The notes under the pieces were generated by a model, which saw only the letters and a list, made by a program, of their open reading frames with translations, was not told where the DNA came from and ran no database searches. Below, one piece after another: positions 1-11,527 of a stretch of DNA of 64,000 nt (position 1 is the stretch's first letter; each line of letters starts with the position of its first letter). The stretch comes from Salvator merianae (lineage: Eukaryota; Chordata; Lepidosauria; Squamata; Teiidae): the NCBI GenBank assembly GCA_003586115.2, contig QVOM02000042.1, positions 77,853,636 through 77,917,635 of the forward strand. Reading direction: 5' to 3'. The translations under genes and the position numbers were made by a program.

Positions 1-97
1 AATTCAAGTAGCAAGCCATTTCTGTAGCATTTGAAAGCAAGTACAAGCATCCTTGTCAGAGCTTGTTTGTAACTGGAAAATCCAAACCTCAGTCTGA

Positions 98-315
98 GGC
101 TGTGTTCAGACATAGCAAAAGGGGTGACTTGGAGGCACCTCCTGGAGGCAGTGTGTGGCATTCATGTTCTGGAGTCTACTCTAAGCCACCTTTTCTAGCA
201 CAGAATGTACATGAGAAGGGGGAGGGGCAGACTGGTGTGTGAACAAACCCACCTTGAAGCCATCTTTGAGCCGCCTCAGAGATGCATTTTTTTTTTTTTG
301 TGTCTGATCACAGCC
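98..315. mobile_element. Short MITE, GGCTGYRTTC end type
   Basis: A 218-bp element starts GGCTGTGTTCAGACATAGC and ends GTGTCTGATCACAGCC, which are imperfect inverted repeats. The body holds a CACCTTTTCTAGC stretch and a GTGTGAACAAACCCACC stretch, both shared with the copy at 3850-4054; a fragment of the same family lies at 51020-51140. A T-run (about 290-299) sits just inside the right end. The flanks (TGA left, AGA right) are not an exact duplication, so this copy is probably old. It has no coding capacity and would need a transposase supplied elsewhere. Confidence 0.6.
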
Positions 316-638
316 AGACCTATATCTTAGAGTGAGTGTCAATGGTTAGGACCAAACCTTAGAAGTGTCATCTGAAGATGATACTCTCCTGAAGGGTTTA
401 AGTGCTGGATGTAAGCTAATAAAGCTTCCCTCCCTGCTCCCAACTGCTCCCAATTAAATCCATGTTAGGTGATGGTGATCAGTCAATCAAATGTGGGAGC
501 ACAAAGCACAAAGCATCAGTAGAACATCTGCTCCTAAAACTGGCCTGTTCATTCCCAAGTATGATATTGCCTTCAACCCAGATTTTCAATTTTCTAATAC
601 GTATTGATTGCCTCAATAGATTTTACTAGCCAATATCT
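316..638. other. Unrecognised unique sequence
   Basis: No ORF, repeat family, tandem repeat or strong hairpin was recognised here. Confidence 0.4.
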
Positions 639-1043
639 AGGGCTGCCTTCACATGACAATCAAGGAATCTAAAGAAGATCCTGCAATTGCCTCTTGCTGC
701 CCCACTGGACAAGGGAGGCAGCTGTGGGCTTTTACCTCTTGGCTGCCATCTCCTTTGGTTCTCATTCTCTTGCAAATACCCAGAAGCCAGCCAGTCACCC
801 ACCCACTTCCCTTTGGTTTTTTCATGAACTTGGCTGACATCTGGGTATTTGCAAGAGCATGAGGACCAAAGGAGTTGGCAGACAAGAGATAATAAATCAC
901 TGCCAGATTTCCCATAATAGTGATATTATCGGTTATCTCCTCCATATCCCGGGATTATATTGGGAATGCCACAATTACATGTGGCATTCCCAATATAGTT
1001 CTTGGGGAATTGCAGGTTGTAGAATGCACCAGGAGGGACCCTA
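639..1043. mobile_element. Fold-back MITE with two internal hairpins
   Basis: The central part (about 740-887) is a snap-back: an arm reading CTTGCAAATACCCAGAAGCC is followed, after a loop containing CCACTTCCCTTTGG, by its near-exact reverse complement. A second hairpin at about 953-1001 has arms TATTGGGAATGCCAC and GTGGCATTCCCAATA around an ACATG-containing loop. The same order of parts is found at 54124-54483, where the copy interrupts a Tc1 relic, so this is a mobile family. Its ends are poorly defined and the limits given are approximate. Short ORFs on both strands are by-products of the palindrome. Confidence 0.6.
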
Positions 1044-1057
1044 GAAGTCTGATTAGA

Positions 1058-1190
1058 TCATATAACACTGTTGAGAACTGCTGATAGGAGATGGAGTCCA
1101 AAACATCCACAGAGCACCCACCTGGAGAAGGCTGGATGTTTTGGACTATGCTTCCTAATAGCCCCAGCAAGGAAACCATCCAAAGGGCAC
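1058..1190. repeat. Inverted pair of AGTCCAAAACATCC repeats
   Basis: AGTCCAAAACATCC (about 1093) and GGATGTTTTGGACT (about 1134) face each other across a 27-bp spacer. The outer part reads, on the minus strand, like the interspersed reptile repeat with an AGTCCAAAACATC core. The family name is uncertain. Confidence 0.4.
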
Positions 1191-2099
1191 TGGGTGAACA
1201 GTAAACTTGGAAGTTCCAGATGCAAATTACGTGTTTGCCATACATGACCTCAGTTTGTGTCTTAGGCAAGCCGCTACCAGCCTTTGACTGGACTGTCAGG
1301 AAGCCAATCAAGAGGTTTTTTTCCACTCCAGTATCACCAGATAAGCTTCTGGACACATCCAGAAAGGAAAGAAAGAAAGAGGCATATTGGCTAGGTAAAT
1401 GCCACAGTGAATGTTATACATGGCCTGATGATATGGTTTCTTTCTCTCTGATTCTCTTTGTTCACTGCTTAAGAAGAAATCGACAATGGTATTCAAAACT
1501 GCCTGGAAACACCAGTCTATGAGCTGTTGGCTCTACCTCCAGTATGTGTGAGGGTACTATAGTAATATAAGAAATTATTACTAAAGTGGCCAGATGGGGA
1601 AAAAACCAGCAAGCAGCTGGCACCTTGAATGGTTGTATAGAAGATGGATTATTAGGAAGAATAGCTTCCCGTTCAAGTGTCACTAATTAGAATATTGAGC
1701 CCTAGCAAAAATGAGTGGTCATGACTCAATGCATCTTCTTGTTCAGGTGACCTCACAGTCTTGCACACTTCTGTTTTCTGGATTTCACCCAGAAGGCAGC
1801 CAGATAGAAAAAACTGCAGGGTTCCTAAACCATTACTGATTGTGCAGAAGAAGGGATTTCAGCTGCTAATGTGAGGGTAAGTCTGCCACAACTGCCTCTT
1901 TGACACAGCTATTGGAATTCAGACTTCCTTTCCTCCCTGTCTAAATTATAAAGTACCATATACCTAGTGCCTAAAGGCTGGTAGGGGGGCAAGTAACAAA
2001 AAGAGTGGCCTACCAGTAAACTACTTTAATTTACTCTGAGATTGCTCACAGGTAAACTGGAAAGCACAGTGGTTCCTCAGTTGGATGGTGCCTCAGGCC
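1191..2099. other. Unrecognised sequence
   Basis: No gene or repeat family was recognised. ORFs of 60-100 codons on both strands are short, overlapping and lack known motifs. Confidence 0.4.
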
Positions 2100-2129
2100 A
2101 CAAATGGTGACATATCCCACTTCACCTGT

Positions 2130-2335
2130 GGACTCATTAAAAGTGGGCCGGTACCAATCCCAGCCCCTTTATGTCTGGCTACCCAGAAGTGGTGTCATTT
2201 CTATGTGGGCAACCCAAAAAAACCCATCTGGAAACTTCAAAGTCCTGGCTGGTGACTTCGAAGCCCTGACTGAAGACTTTGAAGTCTTCAGGGCTGGGCC
2301 TGGATGGGTTGTCTGCAGTGCAAAAGGACCCTAGT
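2130..2335. repeat. Weak imperfect palindrome, possible MITE
   Basis: A segment around 2205-2250 (CAACCC, CCCATCTGG, CTTCAAAGTC) is mirrored by GACTTTGAAGTCTTCAGG, then GGATGGGTTG at about 2275-2312. It could fold, but no terminal motif or second copy was found. Confidence 0.3.
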
Positions 2336-2435
2336 GCGGGTTAGTGGTAGTCCTTCCCAGCATGGCATGGGGTAACTATGCTGTGCAGAAATGGCTTCAG
2401 TCATAGTTAGTCACAGTTAGCTCAACTGCTAGTGG

Positions 2436-2935
2436 AAGTTTCTGGCCAGACTTACATCATGCCTGTCTTGAAAGATCTGCACTGGCTGCCTATTCACTAC
2501 CGAGTCCAATTCAAGTTGTTGTTGTTGACATACAAAGCCCTAAATGGCTTGGGCCCCAGTTATCAAAGGACTGCCCAAGCACTGAGAACTCAAGGAGAGG
2601 ACCTTCTTATAGTTCCACCTCTCTCAGTGGTACAAGAGGTGTTGACACGCAACAGGGCCTTTTCTGTAGTGGTCCCCAGACTTTGGAACATCCTTCCTCT
2701 GGAGGATCACCAGGTGCTCACTTTTTATAGGTTTTGGTGCCTGATTAAAACATACCTCTTCACCCAGGCTTCTGATGTTTAGCTTTCTCCGAGCTCTGTC
2801 CTGCCAGGGGGAGAATGAGGGTGGGTTATGTTTTATTAGTATTTTAAATTATCCTATACATTTTATCTTTATATTGTTGTGGCCAGCCTTAGGGCTTTTG
2901 GGTGAAGTGCGGAATATAATTTTAAAATAAATAAA
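2436..2935 (+). mobile_element. L2 LINE 3' end (truncated, degenerate)
   Basis: Translation gives an L2 reverse-transcriptase C-terminal region: a LHWLPIHYRVQFKLLLLTYK stretch and the downstream phrase AFSVVVPRLWNILPL are both typical of L2 ORF2. A 116-codon frame survives (2432-2782). It is followed by a 3' UTR with the motif GGGCTTTTGGGTGAAG and an AAATAAATAAATAAA tail near 2922-2938. The 5' portion of the element is missing, as is usual for 5'-truncated retrotransposition. The protein is not functional. Confidence 0.8.
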
Positions 2936-2940
2936 TAAAA

Positions 2941-3705
2941 ATAGGGCCATAATCCTCAAGTCCTCAGTAAATATAATACCACAGAATAAAATAAAATGAA
3001 ATATTACTCTGCATTCAGAGTACCCGTCTCAAGGGTTTGGGGATGAGAAACAAGTGTCCTTCCTCTCATCCTTTACTTGCTGCTGCTAACCAAGCTGAAG
3101 CTGGGCAGACAGCTCAGATCATTTTCAAAAAGCTAAGTGACCCTTTCACCAACCCCCAAACTTCCCCAAGCAAGATTGCATTTAAAAGATTAAGAGACCT
3201 CACCCTCTATTCTGCAGTGGACCTGAGGGAGAATGCAAATTTGTTCCTACATTTGAAATATTCCTCCTCCTCTTCCTGATGGTTTGAAAGATTTACTCTT
3301 GAACGAATGTATGCATCTCTAAGCCTCAACTGCATGAGCCAGGCAGAGAAATTGATTCAAGGAAAGTAATGGCAGTTGCCTAGCTACGGTTCTTATCAAC
3401 ATCAGATAGGAGGAAAATGAGCTGTTGGCTAGAAGAGTCAATTATTCTCCAGAATATCATTTTAAGTTCTCCTCTTCCTCAAATAGTTTACAACTCAACA
3501 GGGTCTATTCTTTATTATTTTAAAAGTGGAATATCTGTTAATTTACATGTAGCTGAAAAGGAAATACTGCATTCATGCTAACCACAATTTTTCCCAAGGC
3601 GAGATCAGTCCAGTATCTGGTACTCATATATTCAGGCAACTAGATCACATAGAAGCAATTTTATGGGCTACAACTGTAATTGGGTCTCCCTGTGGAAAGT
3701 CATAT
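2941..3705. other. Unrecognised sequence with one 80-codon ORF
   Basis: A plus-strand ORF at 3037-3279 has no recognised domain and ends in a serine run. The window composition makes such a frame unremarkable. No repeat was recognised. Confidence 0.35.
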
Positions 3706-3729
3706 TCCCTCCCTCCCTCCCTCCCTCCC

Positions 3730-3785
<56 letters not shown>

Positions 3786-3787
3786 TT
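3706..3787. repeat. Compound microsatellite (CCCT)n-(CTTT)n
   Basis: About five CCCT units run into about 16 TTTC units with few interruptions. This is a pyrimidine-only strand and a likely length-variable locus. Confidence 0.95.
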
Positions 3788-3849
3788 TAATGGACTGTCT
3801 GAATTCTTTAATATCAACTATGAATAGAATTCAGGTGAAGGTATTGTAA

Positions 3850-4054
3850 GGCTGCATTCACACATAGCAAAAAAGTGACTCAAAAGCATGTGGCCCTCAT
3901 ATTCTCATCTCATCTCTGATTCACCTTTTCTAGCTTAGAATGTTCATAAGAGTGGGAGGGACAGGCAGGCATATGAACGATCCCACCTGCGAAGCATCAC
4001 TCAGCCATCTTTAAGCTGCCTCAGAGGGGCTTTTTATTGCATGTGAATACAGCC
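3850..4054. mobile_element. Short MITE with TAA target duplication
   Basis: A 205-bp element with ends GGCTGCATTCACACATAGC and GCATGTGAATACAGCC is flanked on both sides by TAA (3847-3849 and 4055-4057). It is homologous to 98-315. TAA is the target preferred by PIF/Harbinger elements, which is the best family guess for this copy. Confidence 0.75.
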
Positions 4055-4164
4055 TAATTCATGCTATATTAGGTAAGGATGATCCCATACTCACTTTTTG
4101 TTCTCATCTTATAATTTGTGTTGCGTAAATTGTGGAGAGCACACAGGATTACACCTACTGCTTT

Positions 4165-4425
4165 GGGGCTCAGCTAGTGTACAGCAGAGGCTTTCCATTT
4201 GTATTTATATTTGTATTTATATACCACTGTTAAAAAAAACCCCAAGGTGGTTTACAACAGAGCAAAAATACAATATTCATTAAAGCAATTCAATGCACAA
4301 GAAAAATACATTTTAAAATGTAGAATAAACTGACAGTAAGCTACATTATATTCAGTAACACATACAATAAAATATCCAATGCAAGATAGAGAGAACAAAA
4401 TAATAACAAAACCAAATTAATAAAT
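4165..4425 (-). mobile_element. LINE 3' end, antisense (L2/CR1 type)
   Basis: Read on the minus strand, the segment ends TTGTAAACCACCTTGGGG followed by a run like TATATAAATACAAATA. This is the usual 3' UTR end of L2/CR1-type reptile LINEs (a CCACCTT-G motif followed by tandem A/T-rich units). The upstream part is degenerate. A 198-codon frame across 4341-4937 on the minus strand overlaps it and has no recognised domain. Confidence 0.5.
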
Positions 4426-6478
4426 TGCACTGCAAAAAGAAGCAGCAGCCTGCTCAGGTGATTTTTCTTTCCCTGCCCAGCAGGAGCAGCAAGCATGGCA
4501 GAGGCAACAAAAACAGCATGACAGCCAACTCGGGTGGTCTTCTTTCCCTCCATGTACATTGTTCTGGATAGGGACCTATACATAGAACTGGAAATCCTAA
4601 TCTCATCAGAGTCCCTGATAATGCATGACATCATATCTGCATGGTACCAGTTCCTGCAACAGAGGCTAGATGTGGAATACTGCTTCCTCCAGGTGTTCAG
4701 TATGCATGTGGAGGTAAAAAAACTGAAGTAATGGAAAGCTGACCAAAGCTTACTGTGGTATAAGCTTTCATAGAAGTCAGTTTGGTTCATCATCAAATAT
4801 ATGAAAAATAATGCTGAGTTACAGGTTATATATAGTTCCTGTGTTATGTGATCTGGTTTATACCGGAGAGAAGAAATTAGCTCCCAGTTCACAGCTTGAG
4901 ATACTAACATGTATGGGGTAGATTTAATGGAATGCAATTGGCCAGGCGTGGATTTGTAAGGGAGGGGAACATAAGGCAGAATCCAAACTGTTGGGAGTTT
5001 TCAACATAAATTATGTTTATTAAACAATAGTCAAGCAGCAGGCAAAGAATAGCAATAGCAGTTTCCAGGTAAAAAGAACAGCAGTTTGAACAACAGAGAG
5101 AATGAACATTAATTATATTGTCAGTCAAAAAGGGTTTAGATATTTTAGTTACAGTTTAGGCACAGTAAAATTGTTCTAAGTAGTACTTTTTAGCAACCCA
5201 CACCACCCAACCTGGATAGATAACTCTGCCCAGGCACTAAACTTGTCTGAATTGTTAATCTACACATAGATCAAATGTTGTCTGCCTTTCATCCCAGCTG
5301 ACAATTGGCTCTACCCAAGCATTAACTCAACTAAAGGGGGGGGGGGAATTGGAGTACATTCTCATTCTGACTCTTCACGTGCTTTTAGAAAAGAAAAGAG
5401 AGGGAGAGACAAATGGATTTCTTCCCTCTTTTTTAATGCTTTGTCCCACAGCAACAACAAACCACAATAGGTGTTTATGTCAACATGGACAGAAAGAGAC
5501 TAAATGAACAAAGACCCTTGGATGCATTCATGGACAAATACCTGAGCAGACATGCCAGCCACAGAAATTATCTGTCATGCATAAATCCTCAGTTCTGTCA
5601 TAGAATCAGATTCCCAAAACTTAAAAGGTTTTAAAACTTAAAAGAGAGGGCTGTTTTTCCAGTGCCACTGTTCCATGACAGAAGTGCACAATCAGTGAAA
5701 CAGATACCAGCAAAAGGAGGGAGAAATGATCAGAGGCTCCCATGAGTGTAATCCCTCTCTAGTGAGGGATTTAAACAGCTTCACTTGGACCAAAATAATG
5801 ATTTCAGCATAGGGAACCTGTCAGGCAGCAGGCAAGATTGGCAACAAGGTGTAGTGAGGGGGAGAGATGGAGACATTTCTTGAGAGCTCAATCCACCTAA
5901 TGAATCTCAAAATCAGGGCATCTTTTATACTTTTCTTGGGCTCTAGTGGGACAAGAAAGGAGAGACAAATTTCCAAGGCAGGAAAATAGTGGGATGGAGG
6001 GCCAGGCAAAGGAGGGGCAAAGGTGATCACGGTAGGAAAGCAAGGAAATAATGGATGTCACATAGTCTGAGTTGTGCCAGGTCAAAACCAGATTAACATG
6101 ACAAGACAATAGGTCATAAAGAGTACAAACACTACAGTTAGCACTTAGCTGGACTATCACAATGTCAACTTAGTAATTTCTGATGCCAATGGGTACAGGA
6201 CCTGAATTGTTTTAGTCAAAATAATTCTCTTTTTTTTAATTAAAAATAATTTTAAACCAGATTGTACCAAGATTCCCTTCTTTAGAAGCAAGCTAACTTT
6301 ATACATTTATAGAATACCTTATTCTTTAATTGAATTAAGGAGCTCATTGCAAGACTGCAATTATCATGTTAACACTGATACTTTGTGTTTTCCTTGGGTT
6401 GCTTAGTTATACAAACTGCTTAAATATTGCCATAAAAACGTTGTGTTGGTCTTACAAAGCTCATTAACTTCCACTATA
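4426..6478. other. Mostly unrecognised sequence
   Basis: Around 4740-4800 a degenerate stretch (GTGGTATAAGCTTTCATAG followed by TTCATCATC) resembles a widespread sauropsid repeat that has a similar TATAAGCTTTCGTG core. A 10-base G run is at about 5336-5346. The remainder shows no gene or repeat that could be named. Confidence 0.35.
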
Positions 6479-7010
6479 GGCTGTGGTCACACCCGATGTT
6501 TAATCAGTTCCCAGGCTGTCCTTTATTCCAAGGAATCACACCAAAAATGCATTTTGGTTTCTTCTCTGGACCATCCCCCCACCTGATTGGGACTATCCTG
6601 TATTTGGATTATTGCAGAACTGAGGCTGTTTCTGCTCATTATCCATTTAGATTTGCAACGTATGATTGTGCAAGGGCAACTGGGGCAACTGTATTTTCGT
6701 TGATGAGCACACGGAGGATTTCCCTTTCCCTCTAAGCCGATGTCTGACCTTTTGTGCATTCTAGAGGGGTTGGTGTCACTGTCCCCCACTTCCTCCTTGC
6801 TTCATATACCACTTTCCTCTTTTTCCCTTCTTTTTTTCATTTCAGGGTTAGGATTGGGGTGGAGACAAAGGGCATCCTGGAACTGCTTTGAGGGGCAGAT
6901 ATGGTCTGTGTGTGCCATTGGGGGGTTAGTCTCATGAGACAAGAAATCACATATTGATTGCCCAATGACTGCAGTTGCAGCATCAACAGGCATCCATCAG
7001 ATTTGCTTCC
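6479..7010. mobile_element. Diverged member of the GCATTTAATCAG-type MITE family
   Basis: The left end reads GGCTGTGGTCACACCCGATG followed by TTTAATCAGTT and CAGGCTGTC. This matches the left-end order of the elements at 14274, 26373, 40599 and 61584. The downstream body is only distantly similar and the right end was not found, so the end coordinate is a guess. Confidence 0.4.
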
Positions 7011-7765
7011 CTTAGCCTCAACTTTTCTTTTCTTTTTTTAAAAAAGTGCACACCGCTGAAGATCTGCCTCCCCTCCATTGCTATGTTTTCTTCTTCCAAT
7101 CAGCCTGTTTCTTTGGCCTCAGCTCCTTTTGGCAACTCACAACCCTTTTTCACAAGTCCCCATTTCCCCATCTACTCCCAGGTTGCATTAAAGGATAATT
7201 TCAGTTACTAGGTGCAAATTGGTAGTTCTGCTAATTCTGGAGCTGTCTTGGTCACTGAAATAAACAAAAAGACTGTACTCCACTTTTACGAAAGAACAAA
7301 AACAGTTAACTGCAGAAACTCACACACAAAATCCCTACATTGCATTCTAAACAATACATTAAAAAAACTATTATATCCTTATTGATGTACTGATTTAATT
7401 TAGGAGTGTGCGAGCAAGAAAAGTGTATTCCTCAAAATAACTAATTCAATTGGTTCCTATTTGGATATCATTGAGTGATTTCCTCCAGTGTGTTCAATCC
7501 ATCCTGGAGGAAAATATGCGCAATTTTTAGTTGACCTTATGCTCCCCCTGTGGCTATGAGGAGCACTTTGCATCATATAATTGGAATGGTTTCCTTACCT
7601 GCCTTTATTTATCAGTTGTTCATGATAGTGCTATGGTTTTATATCTTCCCAATTTTGTACTTTATCTTCCCGCTCCCACTTTTTTAAATTTTACTTTCTT
7701 TTGCTTTTTTATTAATGCTCTTTACATGATTTCCAGTGTTAGGGCACTCTTTTTCTAAAGGAGTA

Positions 7766-7870
7766 GCCATGGTAGTCACTTGAAGCAGAATACACAATAA
7801 TTTTGTGGACTAACAACTTTATTATGTCATTAGCTTGTATGGGCTGTAGTCTACTTCAGAATTACTCGCA
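7766..7870. repeat. Degenerate sauropsid interspersed repeat
   Basis: The order GTAGCCATGGTAGTC, then TAACAACTTTATTATG, then GTATGGGCTGTAGTCTACTTC matches a repeat common in lizards and turtles. No formal family is assigned here. Confidence 0.4.
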
Positions 7871-7883
7871 GAATTTGGAATGA

Positions 7884-7940
7884 TTCCTTCCTTCCTTCCT
7901 TCCTTCCTTCCTTCCTTCCTTCCTTCCTTCCTTCTTTCTT
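7884..7940. repeat. (TTCC)n microsatellite
   Basis: About 12 tandem TTCC units end in a TTCTTTC run. The minus-strand frame through it (a KEGR repeat) is not a gene. Confidence 0.95.
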
Positions 7941-9671
7941 TTTTGGGATTATTCTTCCCATGTCTCTTAGCTAAAATGCTGAAGAATTTTTGAAACAAAT
8001 ACAAGGTTCTATAACCTTAATCTGCAGTATGAAGAGGCTTGTTTACATTTATTACTGTTTTTAAAAACTCTCCCGCTCATTTGCCTTTCCTTCTCACACC
8101 TTTTTTTGGCCTCTTTCTTTCTTTCTTTTTTTAGCCTATTCCACGTGATTTGGTGATTCACTAACCGAAGACCAATGCTTTATAATTTCCTTCTTAGCTC
8201 CTATTTATTTGACATGTGATGACCCAAGGGGGAAAAATTCCTTGAGTTCTGTTTGAAGAGATTTCTCAGAGCTCTTTCCCATGTGATTCTTACAGCCTAT
8301 TTGTATGACTTACAGCCTGTTTGTCTGTTTTTGGCAGTATCCGCACTTAGATGTCAGAACAGGCTTCCGTCCCTTCCACAACATGCTATCTGCAGCTGGA
8401 GCATTTTCTCTTTCTTGTGAGACTTAAAAAGTTAGTTTAAGAGTTCATAGAACTGGTAGTTTCAGCTGTATAGTCCACCACGAGTGGTGGTGTTGGGACT
8501 GATGCATATGCTGCCATTTTGTGCTAGCACACACTAATCCATACCTCATGTTTGGGTCATCCTAGTTGTTCTATTGAGGCAGAAAGCCATTGTTTGGGCA
8601 GGCACTTGGGAGCACCAAGTGTTCTGACACAAGGCTGCTGCACCAGATGCAATGTGCAACTAAGGCCTAATGCCTTCATGCCATGTTCTTTGGTGGTGGT
8701 ATGAGTAGACGTAGTTAGGCTTAGCAATTGTGCGACCCAGTTTGATGGGGTGGATCAGGGCATGGGTAGCAAGGGGGTAGCCAGGGTGGAGAAGGCAGTG
8801 TGGAAGCAAGGGAAGACACAGCAGACAAGGCTGTGAGATGAGGCATGAGCTTTCCCGGGAAGGGACAGGACATGGCATGCAAGGCACAGGACTGAGTGGG
8901 GCCCCTTGTGAGCATGGGGCTCAAATGAGTCCAACTGGCTCAGTCCCCCAGAGGATGGCCCCATGAATGGTCTGGCAGCATGGTCAAAGCACAACAACCA
9001 GGAGTATTAAGCCTGCGCCAGACCTGTTGTCCTGTTTTGAGTCTGGCCACCACTGAACTGATGGAATCACAATACATCTTTCTAGTGCAAGAGATTCCAG
9101 CTTTTGCCTTTGGGGAGATGTTTTGATGCTTCCTTAACATGTTATTTTGGCCTGTGACCGTAGTAAAGATTTACTACTACCAACATGTTGTTGGAGTGAG
9201 CTGCTGGAGCTGATGTTCTTCAGACATCAGTCTGCAGTCACTATTGTTCCCTAACTTGTTATCCAGACATAGATAGCCAGTGCTTCAGGATGATGGCTAG
9301 TGTTGTCCAGAACATGCAGATATGATACAGAATCTTCAGAAAACTAAAATACCTGCATATCATCAACATGTTTTGCACAGCTGAGGTCCATGGTGTACTT
9401 CTGTGATGGTGGTGATAGAAGAGTGAGACTCCAATTGGAAACCTCCCATTGATCTCCCCAAATCATGTCTTGGTCTGAACATAATACAGAGGCTTCTATT
9501 GGCTTATTGCCCCCTTGCCCTTGTTGTCCCAATCCACTGTCTGCCACTGGTCTTGCATGCTGCTAGTCCTGTGAATCCCCTAAGCAAAGAACTAATGGAG
9601 ACTCTATAGTAGACTGAAGGAGACACATCCATTTTGGGAAGTCACAAGGTGCTTATAAAAACGAATACATG
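7941..9671. other. Unrecognised sequence
   Basis: No gene or repeat family could be named. A small hairpin CCACCACGAGTGGTGG occurs at about 8476-8491. Overlapping minus-strand frames at 8660-8997 are unrelated to known domains. Confidence 0.35.
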
Positions 9672-10248
9672 GGTCCTGTTCGCACTGCAGCGGTAGACCG
9701 TTCTTAAGTGCTAGCTGGAACGGAGCTTTTGCACTGCCGTGGGCGCGCGCCTCACCCGATCCAAACCACTTCGTACCCGATTCGTACCTGATCCTGGGTA
9801 AGGCAAGACAAGTAAAAGCTTGTCTTCATTCCGACCTGCGCGATGGAGCGAAGATCGGGCACGGTGCTTTCACACTCCCGTCCGCGTTTGAAATGGCGGC
9901 CGGGTGCGGCTGGCGCGGCTGCGCATGCGTGGTACGAAGCTTCACACCCGGGATAGCCCTTTGGGCATGGCAGCCTAGCTGCTGTTATGAAGCTGGCTTC
10001 GCAATGAGCCCTCTGGGTACGAAGCAGAGCTCGATGGTACGAAGCAGAGCTCGATGGTACGAAGCAGAGCTCGATGGTACAGAGTGCGGTACGGAACTAG
10101 CGACTGCCATTCTCACTGTTCCCTCTGCTGGTCGGCTTCAGGTCCGTTCCTCTGGCTGGGAGTGCGAAGGGCAGCCAGCGTTCTCCAACCCCTCCATTCC
10201 GAAACCAACTACTGGGAACGGTCTACCGAGCTCAGTGCGAACAGGCCC
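9672..10248. mobile_element. CpG-rich MITE with 28-bp TIRs and ATG duplication
   Basis: The element is 577 bp and its ends are inverted. The left reads CCTGTTCGCACTGCAG then GGTAGACCGTTC; the right is GAACGGTCTACCGAG then CAGTGCGAACAGG. ATG flanks both sides (9669-9671, 10249-10251). The interior is rich in CG dinucleotides (for example CGATGGAGCG, GGCGCGGCTGCG) and has three tandem copies of a 20-bp unit containing TACGAAGCAGAGCTCGATGG (about 10014-10078). A 120-codon frame through it has no known domain. The outer motif is shared with the GGGCCTGTTCGCAC family, but the interior differs. Confidence 0.8.
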
Positions 10249-11527
10249 ATGGTGAAGAGGATTGTTGTCATTAGACTTGCTACTAAACTGTAATGCAAAC
10301 CAGAGGTTTTGCCAGTTTGGAAGCAGCCTCACTGTCTGTATTCAATCCATTTCCATTCCAGAATTAATGTGGACTCGGCACTAATGATGCTGCACCATGA
10401 CATCATCTTCAAATACACCTTACACATGCAGTAGTGTGATGGTTCTTTGTTACAGTATAGTTACTGTACTCCATTTTGCTCTAACTGGGACTTTACAAGC
10501 AATTCTGACCTACTCTGTGTGACTATTCAGTCTCACAAAACTTTTCTAGTGTAACGAAGATCTGGGGTTTAGCTTGTTTCCCCCTAGTATTTCTACGCAG
10601 GTCTTGAAGATATAACACTTTTCGGAAAAAGCCCTGTGTGCAGTAAGACTGGGGGGGGGGGGGGGAGGAACAGTGTAAGCAGAGGTTCTGCTTCAGAGTG
10701 CTGCATAAGAGAGACAAAAATGCTAACCAGAGCATCCATTAGAATGGCATTTCAAGGTCACTTTAATCCTACAGCAGCTCTGGGTTGATTTGTAACAAAG
10801 AGCATGTCAGCCCAGTGATAATGGATTCAGCCTCCGAGCTGTTAATAACTTCCTGGGTGAACATCAATGAAATGGATTTTGTCGCTTACACAGATATGAG
10901 GGTGAATTTGCCGAGTGGAAATTGCTCAGCAGTGGACAGTCAAAAGACAGGTTTCAAGAAGGGAGCACCATAAAGACAAGGAAATAGCCAGAAGGTGTTG
11001 ACTTGCCAAGGACAGTAATATAACTAAACCTCAGCTCCGTAAGTGTAGGCAATATGTACTTCCAACTTGTGAACCATCCTGGGATTTTCTTAATGCAGAG
11101 TGATATGCAACTGTTTTAAAAGCTAGGATTGGTGGAGATAAGGACCTGGGGTACCTGACTTGTGAGGAAAAGTGAAAAGATTTCTGTAAAAAGTGAAAAA
11201 GCACCAGGAGAAAGAAAGAAGTCCTTTGTCATATGGCAGGTAGTAGGTTTCAGTTTTACATGCTAGTCACCTTGAGAAGATAGCATGGAAATAATAATAA
11301 AAAAAAACTGTTATAAAAACTTTAGGTTGCATTGCCCTCTGAAAGAACCTGTGGCTTAGTAGACTCAATCTGCAGATACAATAATTGAGACAGAAGTGCG
11401 GATGGCACTACGCACTGGGGTACAGGGAAATAAACTGTGAACATTTTCTATGCTTTGTTTTGTTTCTAATTCCATGCAAAGATGAAACTTACGTGGCAAG
11501 GAAGAAAAGTCTAGTTGTAGAGAAATA
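10249..11527. other. Unrecognised sequence
   Basis: A run of 16 G residues lies at about 10651-10667, interrupting otherwise unremarkable sequence. No gene or repeat was recognised. Confidence 0.35.

Noticed and set aside
3037..3279. An 80-codon ORF as an exon
   Set aside because: It is short and has no recognised domain or clear splice sites; it cannot be told apart from chance.
4341..4937. A 198-codon minus-strand ORF, the longest outside CpG-rich repeats
   Set aside because: It overlaps an antisense LINE tail and has no known domain, and a frame of this length is plausible by chance across six frames of 64 kb.
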